From: Taxillus chinensis
Lineage: Eukaryota > Streptophyta > Magnoliopsida > Santalales > Loranthaceae
Direction of reading: 5' to 3'
Assembly: GCA_023512835.1 (NCBI GenBank)
Contig: CM042087.1
Span: 51,122,265-51,186,264 of the forward strand
Length of the DNA: 64,000 nt
The first letter of the stretch is position 1; each line of letters begins with the position of its first letter. Both the position numbers and the translations under genes were made by a program. The notes beneath the pieces were generated by a model that was given only the letters and a program-made list of their open reading frames with translations, was not told the DNA's origin and made no database searches. Shown in pieces: positions 57,556-64,000 of the stretch.

Positions 57556-57712
57556 AAGTAGTAGGACAGGTATCCATGCCTCCTTAAAAGGATGTTTCAT
57601 TACTCTGCTCCAGCATATGTAGGATATTACATTCACCCCCAGGGGGCTAAGCATTTTCTCTAGCACACTCAACCTCGATACTGGCTCTGATACTATATAT
57701 AATAGTTCGATG
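57556..57712 (-). repeat. LTR/primer-site remnant
   Basis: On the minus strand TAGTATCAGAGCC (about 57699-57687) resembles the initiator-Met primer-binding site. The surrounding strings (CATGCCTCCTTA, TGTAGGATATTACATTC) resemble the LTR-derived repeat at 35000-35590. No paired LTR is seen. Confidence 0.4.
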
Positions 57713-57727
57713 TTGTAACATGATATT

Positions 57728-58657
57728 AGCCTAGTTTGGCAATGCTTTTGGGAAGTTGCTTTTGCTTAAAAAAAGATGTTTGGTAAAGTTTAAAAAAAGT
57801 GCTAATAAAAAAGGTTTCTGCTTTTTTTTTTTTAATCAAAAGCAGAAGCAGTTCAAGGGTTAATTTTAGAATCTGTATTTTTAAGAAGCAGTTTTTAAAA
57901 AATTAAAATATCAATACTAACCCTTTGTTCTTCTCAATGTCATTAATCTTTCGCTGTCCTCTGCCTAATCGACTATTCGGTCAGTCTTGCTCTTCTCTTC
58001 CCTGTTAGCGTTCACTTCTTCCTTTTCCTTCCAATCCCTCGCTCTCTCGCCATAAACCTCCCCCCTCCCCCCCAAATATATTTAACCTAGAAATTCTCGT
58101 CCTCATACGGATTCGACCGTATCCCATGAAGCGAGGGTACTCAGAGTCTCCGTCTAGCTCTCTGGGCCCTCCCATTACAACTTGATTCTAATTGGGTTGG
58201 TACTCTTCATGCTCCTTATTGGAAACATGTAGGGGTAGATATATATTAATTAATAATGGAAAATTGGTGGTGGTTAATTACTTTAGGTCATGAGGTTGAA
58301 GTTGAAGCTAATGGAGTAGTACTGGTTTATTAATTTACGGAGATATCTTCAATCCACGATGGTGCGGCTAGAAGAATGGAGAATATGGCGGACAAACACA
58401 GAGAATTAGGAGCGACAAGATGGGGAGGGTAAAAGGATTGAGTTAATTTTTTTAAAAAATTATAATATAAATAAAAAGGATATTTATGTATTTTACGTTT
58501 TGACAGTACTTTTATTTTTAATTTATCAAATACTTATATCTGCTTTTAAAATTTAAATTAATTTTAAAATTATATTTTATCAAACGTTCACCTGCTTATT
58601 TTTACAGTAACTTATTTTTCCAGCACACCTAAAAGTATAACATTATTAAACTAAGCT
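57728..58657. mobile_element. PIF/Harbinger-type element, copy B
   Basis: The left end AGCCTAGTTTGGCAATGCTT and right end TTATTAAACTAAGCT match copy A at 38468-39276, as do subterminal parts (AAAGCAGAAGC, AGAAGCAGTTTTTAAAAAAT, TTTTACGTTTT, CAGCACA-CTAAAAG). ATT lies directly on both sides (57725-57727, 58658-58660). The core differs from copy A: it is C-rich and TC-rich near 57960-58075, not G-rich. Confidence 0.7.
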
Positions 58658-58810
58658 ATTTACTCGGAGCTAGTTTTACTTTTCATACTATTCCCATACA
58701 AATAGCACAATCAATTTGAATCACACTACCCAGGAATGTCCCTGATATCAGGGGTGACCTAAAGTACACTCCACATGATATATAAACTAAGCTTATTATT
58801 TTTTATAACG

Positions 58811-58990
58811 TCACTCTACATGCCACGGAACAACTCCATCGCCGAGCTTGAGGGCGATGACCTTGTCGCAGTCGCAGGACACGCCATCTAAGCCGTAGGG
58901 GTCGGAGGTGAAGTCCCAGGTGATGATGAAGAAATGAGAACCCGGCAATTCGTGCAGTGCCTTGCGCTTGGCTGCAGCGCCAAGAAATCG
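58811..58990 (-). pseudogene. LRR protein exon fragment (LRR N-terminal cap)
   Basis: The minus strand reads KRKALHELPGSHFFIITWDF, then TSDPYGLDGVSCDCDKVIAL and KLGDG before a stop. This matches the N-terminal cap of plant leucine-rich-repeat proteins (AL--------P---F--TWDF-SDPC-F-GV-C--D-VI-LNLGD). The expected DPC cysteine is Tyr here. Nothing before or after continues the family; no repeats, membrane segment or kinase follow. A single truncated exon of about 60 codons is therefore left. It lies 150 bp from the Harbinger-like copy B, which may have been involved in breaking the gene. Confidence 0.6.
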
Positions 58991-60543
58991 ACGTACGGGC
59001 CGGGTGGTCTAAGATGGCCATGGAAAGCCAATTAAAGATTCACAAAAACCCACACCCACTATTACAATTTGCTGTGAAATCTAATCAGACCGACCAAGAA
59101 TCAGTTCTCTGCCCTGCTTACTTTTATAGCGACCGACTAGTGAGAGAAAGCAAGCTTATCAGCTTTTCCGTGAAACGGACGTGAGATTCAACGTGAAGGC
59201 TTTTATAATTTCATTCGATGAGTACGCAACATACATGTAATCACCACACACCTAGCACTAAATTTATTTTTGATTGGCTAATTAAATGATTAGTCCCGTA
59301 TTTGTTTTCAATAAGAACTACGAAATTCAAAAACAGGCAATGAACAGTTTCATTCCCGGATGAGTTCAATCCCAGGCTGGATGGGTGAATTATAGAGTGA
59401 ATGCACAAAAACCCAACGCGCGTACATGTAATCCTAGATTTTATCGTGCCAGGAAAAAGTCAACCTAATCTTGAACATTGCTGTTCAAATCACTGTCTAA
59501 CAAATATGACCACCACAATGTAAAAAAAAAAAAAACAAAACAAAACAAAAGTCAAATGAAGCTTTTGAATGCCCTGCTCAACCTTTCCTTGAATCTTTCT
59601 TCTTTATTTCATTTTTTAAAAAAATGGAGAAAACAAATTTTAAAAATCTGCGTCAGATTCGAGTTGGACCAAAAGCTGCCTGCCGCCCCCTCTAGGAGAG
59701 TACGCGTTAACCATAAGACCCTTCATTAGACTTTTCTTTGAATTTGTGAAGCCACGACACTTGCACTTAAATGTGGAGGTGCCTTGGTGAAAATTTAGGG
59801 CTAGGCCGGTCTGTGACCCAAAGTGATTGATGTTGGAAAAATATATAAATCTCATTTTCTAATGGCAATCTCTCGATCTAATTGATGGAGAAAAATTACC
59901 AAAGTCAAAGTAAGAACTTCCTATAAATAACCTAATAGTGAATATATATACATATATATATACACACATGCATGATTTTGTTAAAATGAGAATGTGTGAT
60001 TAAATTTTTTTATTGTGAAAATTTAATTTAGATATTGTAACTAATGGTTTAAAGTAAATTTTTATTTAATTGTAACTCTACTATAATAATTTATGGTAAT
60101 ATAATTATACTTAAATAAAAATTTAATATAAATTATTAGTTATAACATTTAAGGATCTAAATTAAAATTCTTACAATTAGAATTTGACCTCACATGCATC
60201 CTCAAATTCTTGCAATTAGAACGATAGCAAGTAGTGTAATGGATGAATAGTTTACTGAAAGTAAATTGTTCAATTATCGTCAAATGACTATAATTGTACT
60301 TGTGCTCATTGTGTTCCTTATGTATATAAAATAATGTAAATTTTTAAAGTTAAATGGTCATCTTTAAGTAAACAACTTCAATTTAAGTCGATTGATTTCA
60401 AGATTAACATTATAAATTAAATTTTTATTTAACTATTTATCCATTACAGTACTACTATAATAATTATATAATAAAACTTTAATCTCAAATATTAATTTTG
60501 AATCAAACCGCACAAACACCAAGATCACTTTACATGTTCACAT

Positions 60544-60585
<42 letters not shown>

Positions 60586-61737
60586 ATGAGATCATTGTAA
60601 TTACCATTTTTAATGTTGCTTTCTCAATTTTCATTTTCTATTTTCTCATATAATGTTTTTACAATTTTAAAATAAAAAATTTAAATGTATTTTTAAAATT
60701 AAAACAAAAAGGATGCATGTGTAAGATTTATAACAAAAAATTATTGAAGATATTCTGTACTTTATGTGCGGCAAAGAATATAAAAACATGAAAATGATAT
60801 GAGGAACTTAGTTAAAAATTTAATGTATTAATATCAAAACAGAGGGCGCATCCCATTGGCCGCCCACGGTACCGAATTCAAATTACTTTTTTAGGAAAAA
60901 AAAAACAAACAAACAGAACTTATTGATTGCATTAATGTGGACGGGGATTTTTCTATTTTCCTGTTATTTTTTCCTCAAGTTTATTTGAGCAGCCTCCTGA
61001 AATCCAGGAAGCTGGGGGTGGGCATCAGTAAGCCTATTTTTCACGTGATGGACTGACCCGACACGAACCAATTTTTGAGAGTGACCAACGCATGTTTCAC
61101 TTTGTTACTGTCAATTAGGGTAAATTACTTGAATGCTAAGACAGTTTTAACATTTTAAACCATTAAGATCGATCTGCTACGAATTTATTGTATTTCTTCA
61201 TCATGATTTCCGATTCCCTGTTAAGATGTGCTCCCGTCTTTTTCTTAATTCTTATACTTAGGTTTCTTTATGTTTTCATCTCTCATTTATTTTTCTAAAT
61301 TAGTTAATATGCATTTTTATTTTTTATTTGGTTTCTTACCATGCACGCCATGTTGAATTTTTCCTTTAAATGGCTAATAAGTTAGCTAGAGTGACTGAGT
61401 GAGAGTTGGTAACTTAATTATTGGTTGACGTTTTGAAGAGAGAAATTTAATCGATTAGAAAAAAAAAGTTAAAACAAATTGAATCTCCAACTATAATGCT
61501 AGTATTTAACTATTTGGAGGAAATGGTAATCTTTTTAATTAAATAATGATTAACTTGGTAGCTAGGATTTCTCTTTTTGAGAAAGTCCTCAAGTTTTGAG
61601 GGAAAATACATCAAGGGCAGCAGATTCAAACTTTGAAATCACAAAAATCAATTAATTAAAAACGTGGTTCTTTGTTTCAAGTCCATGCACACTTTGAGGC
61701 ACCCACAACCGAGATGAGCCCTTCACTACTAGCTAGC
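58991..61737. other. AT-rich intergenic DNA upstream of the LBD gene
   Basis: No gene recognised. A (TA)n tract lies at about 60549-60582. Confidence 0.6.
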
Positions 61738-61740
61738 ATA

Positions 61741-61748
61741 TATAAAAG
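61741..61748 (+). promoter_or_regulatory. TATA box of the LBD gene
   Basis: TATAAAAG, in AGCATATATAAAAG, lies 93 bp before the start codon. This suggests transcription starting near 61770-61780 and a short leader. Confidence 0.6.
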
Positions 61749-61840
61749 AAAATGCCCACCAGCTCCCAATAAACCTCTCATTATCAACTACCTCTGCTTA
61801 ATTATATGTGTATTCCTACATACACATCTTCTTGAGAGGC

Positions 61841-62880
61841 ATGAGGATGAGCTGCAATGGGTGCAGGGTCCTCCGGAAGGGCTGCACCAATAACTGCGTC
61901 CTCAAGCCCTGCCTCCAGTGGCTTAAAAGCCCTCAATCCCAAGCCAATGCCACTCTCTTCCTCGCCAAGTTCTATGGCCGGGTCGGCCTCCTCAATCTCC
62001 TCAATGCCGGACCTCACCACCTCCGTCCCGGTAACCCAACATATTTATATCTCCAGCCCTATGTTCTCTATTTCGTCACAGATCTCCATCTTTACACATC
62101 CGTGATTGCTTCTTATATTTGCGTTTCATTAAGAAAGATTTACACACACACACACTGATGTAACGGTAACAAACATCTGTGCTTTCATTATTAGGTATCA
62201 TGTGATCAAACGGCGTGGCATCATGTTAACTCAATTTTTCTATGTAGACCTGCTTGCAACCCACCAATATATACATACACACACACACACACTTATAACA
62301 AAGCTTAATAATGTAAGCCTATTTGTCGGTCTCTCCAGCCATATTCAAGTCCCTATTGTACGAGGCTTGTGGAAGGATTGTGCAGCCAGTCCATGGCTGC
62401 GCAGGGCTGTTGATCTCCGGAGAGTGGGACCGTTGCCAAGCCGCCGTCGACGCCGTGCTCGAAGGCTCACCCATCGCCGACCACATCACTCCCCATGCAC
62501 CCGCGTCGCACCCGGTCAACCCTCCTCTCAAAACACCCTTCGACTCGAGTTCCAACCCCGCCACACCCGATGACGTAATCCTCTGCAATCTCGCCCTCCG
62601 TAAACGCTGCAAGCGCTCGCCGGAGCCTCCCACCGCCGCGTCCCAGTTCCGTTACTCCTACTCGTCTCGGACGGAGGGCCTGAACGGCGAGTTCAACTCT
62701 GGGTCGAGTTCTCATTTTTCATCTCCTTCTGACCAGGTCGGCGAGGTTGGGTTGGAGCTGACGCTTGGAAGGGGTTCAATGCCACGCGCCTCCAGGAGTT
62801 CGGTGCCAGCAGATTTGACGAACGTGAGAGAGGGTGGTTCCGGTGGCTACGCGTACAAGACGGAGGAGTTCATGTTCTGA
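61841..62880 (+). CDS. LBD: Class II LOB-domain transcription factor, 243 aa
   Basis: The exons are 61841-62030 and 62339-62880. The intron is GT-AG, phase 1, after the codon for Pro63, the conserved position in class II LBD genes as I know them. The protein starts [15 protein letters not shown]. The zinc-finger-like CX2CX6CX3C uses Cys5, Cys8, Cys15 and Cys19. The block [18 protein letters not shown] (30-47) and [15 protein letters not shown] (64-78) complete the LOB domain. The class I leucine zipper LX6LX3LX6L is absent. A basic cluster LRKRCKR (150-156) may serve nuclear import. L202-E-L-T-L206 is an LxLxL (EAR-type) repression motif. Class II members such as Arabidopsis LBD37-39 repress nitrate-response and anthocyanin genes. 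This role is inferred for this gene, and its exact orthologue is not settled. The alternative upstream ATG at 61808 would add 11 non-conserved residues. Confidence 0.93.
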
Positions 62881-63309
62881 TGTAGCGCCGTATCAGCATT
62901 TTATCTGTTTTTTTTCCTTTTCTCTTTTTTTTTTTTAGTGAGTACATTTTATCAGAAGTTTACCAGTAGAATGTAATTACTTAAAACCAATTTATCCTAT
63001 ATGCATTATTATATTATTATATTTTTATTATATTATTATTGTTGTTGTTGTTGTTGTATTCAAGGTGGCCTATATGTGCGAAATAAGTATTTCGGGGTTT
63101 CTTTTTGTCGACATAACAGCTAATTAGAGTCATAAAAATAATTTTAAAATAGCTAGTTATGAATTTGGCATCGAGTCAAAATTTTGACATAAACGAGACT
63201 CCAAAAAAATATAGACTAGAAGTTAATAAACGATAAATGAAAAATACGAGAAATTGAGATTTTACGCATGTCCACGACGCTACTGCTTCTTCTTTTTTTC
63301 GTAATAATA
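62881..63309. other. 3' flank of the LBD gene
   Basis: This is the probable 3' UTR, with T-rich sequence and TTG repeats (about 63037-63057). No AATAAA is obvious. No other gene seen. Confidence 0.5.
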
Positions 63310-63956
63310 ACAGCGTTGTTCATAAGTTCGCGTTTGATTCGATAAAAGATCATTTATGTTCATTTATTAAGTAATAATATAATTCGTGAACAGTTCGTGA
63401 ACACTATTATTATATTCGTGAGCATGTTCGTGAACGTTCATGAACAAGTGTTTATGAATAGCTCGTGAATATTATTCGTGTTTGTGAAAATTATTTGTAA
63501 ACATGAAATTAAAAATTAATTAATATGTATAAAAGTTATTTTATTAAATATAAATATATTTTTATTAAAAATAATTTGATAAGCATATATTTTTATATTA
63601 TTATTAAATAAAAATATGTTTTTGATTTACTTGTTACTATTACTATTATTATAATATTTTTTGAATTATATATAGCAATTGTTTAAACATATTAAACAAA
63701 GATAACACGACTTAATATTTAATTAATTGTAGATTTTTATGATTTTATAATTGTATTCGTAAACGTTCATGAAAGAGTTTATGAATACATGTCCATGAAC
63801 GTTCGTAAACCATTCGTGAATAACAGAGTAGCGTTCGTAAACAGTTCGTAAATATCATAATTTAAGGTTCGTGTTCGGTTCGATTTGTTAATGAATAGCA
63901 ACAAACATGTTCGAACACCTTACTACTCGACTTGACTCGGTTCGTTTGCAGCCCTA
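63310..63956 (-). mobile_element. hAT-like fragment, right end only
   Basis: The region is full of GTTCGTGAAC/CGTGAATATT-type strings and ends TTCGTTTGCAGCCCTA. The reverse complement TAGGGCTGCAAACGAA is a hAT-like terminus related to the small element at 16271-16615. No matching left terminus or target duplication was found, so it is truncated or older. Confidence 0.45.
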
Positions 63957-64000
63957 GCGTAACATGGTTGATAGGTTTTGTCCTGTTAATAAAAAATGGA

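Noticed and set aside
1..64000. CRISPR arrays, bacterial operons, rRNA genes, intact tRNA genes
   Set aside because: No regularly spaced conserved repeats with unique spacers, no ribosomal sequences and no foldable tRNA were seen. The window is plant nuclear DNA.

Overview
This is AT-rich flowering-plant nuclear DNA. The evidence is intron-bearing genes of plant-specific families, a LATERAL ORGAN BOUNDARIES (LOB) domain gene, plant retroelements primed by initiator-Met tRNA, MULE, hAT, CACTA and PIF/Harbinger-type DNA transposons, and long microsatellites. I cannot name the species. Gene density is very low: I support two apparently intact protein genes, both on the + strand. One (CDS 19610-20568, three coding exons, 193 aa) belongs to a plant-conserved family of unknown function. 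The other (CDS 61841-62880, two exons, 243 aa) is a class II LBD transcription factor with a C-terminal LxLxL repression motif. Everything else recognisable is a transposon, a decayed transposon gene or a scrap of a host gene.

Layout. 0.5-0.8 kb: frameshifted BAHD acyltransferase fragment. 1.1-1.8 kb: G/purine-rich element with Harbinger-like ends. 3.2-14.2 kb: an 11-kb Mutator-like element (MULE) bounded by long terminal inverted repeats and a 9-bp target duplication. It carries a FAR1/FRS-type transposase pseudogene and is split by a gag-protease-only gypsy-type element (4.86-9.93 kb). That element in turn contains a 1.2-kb miniature LTR element in its gag and a 639-bp hAT element in one LTR. 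16.3-16.7 kb: small hAT element and a tRNA-derived scrap. 18.7-20.6 kb: unknown-function gene. 22.2-26.1 kb: Copia reverse transcriptase/RNase H pseudogene split by a 2.9-kb solo LTR (5-bp duplication CACTC). 27.5-29.5 kb: palindromic repeats, a TRIM and a CACTA-like end. 30-48 kb: MITE families, hAT and Harbinger-like elements, LTR-derived tandem repeats and unexplained islands at 42.0-42.9, 43.2-43.5 and 46.25-46.5 kb. 48.2-53.45 kb: CACTA element with a decayed TNP2 transposase. 55.1-58.7 kb: two hAT elements and a second Harbinger-like copy. 58.8 kb: LRR-protein exon scrap. 61.8-62.9 kb: LBD gene. The end of the window holds another hAT-like fragment.

The two intact genes show no functional link. 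The window mainly records nested insertion: at least seven insertions are supported by terminal repeats plus target duplications or by a coding sequence that resumes across the insert. I found no clear undescribed pathway or defence-like system. The best leads are the nested non-autonomous retroelements, the MULE with a tandemly doubled terminal repeat and a frame-intact but nonsense-bearing transposase, a decayed 94-codon reading frame inside the solo LTR, and a CpG-rich island at 42 kb of unknown origin.
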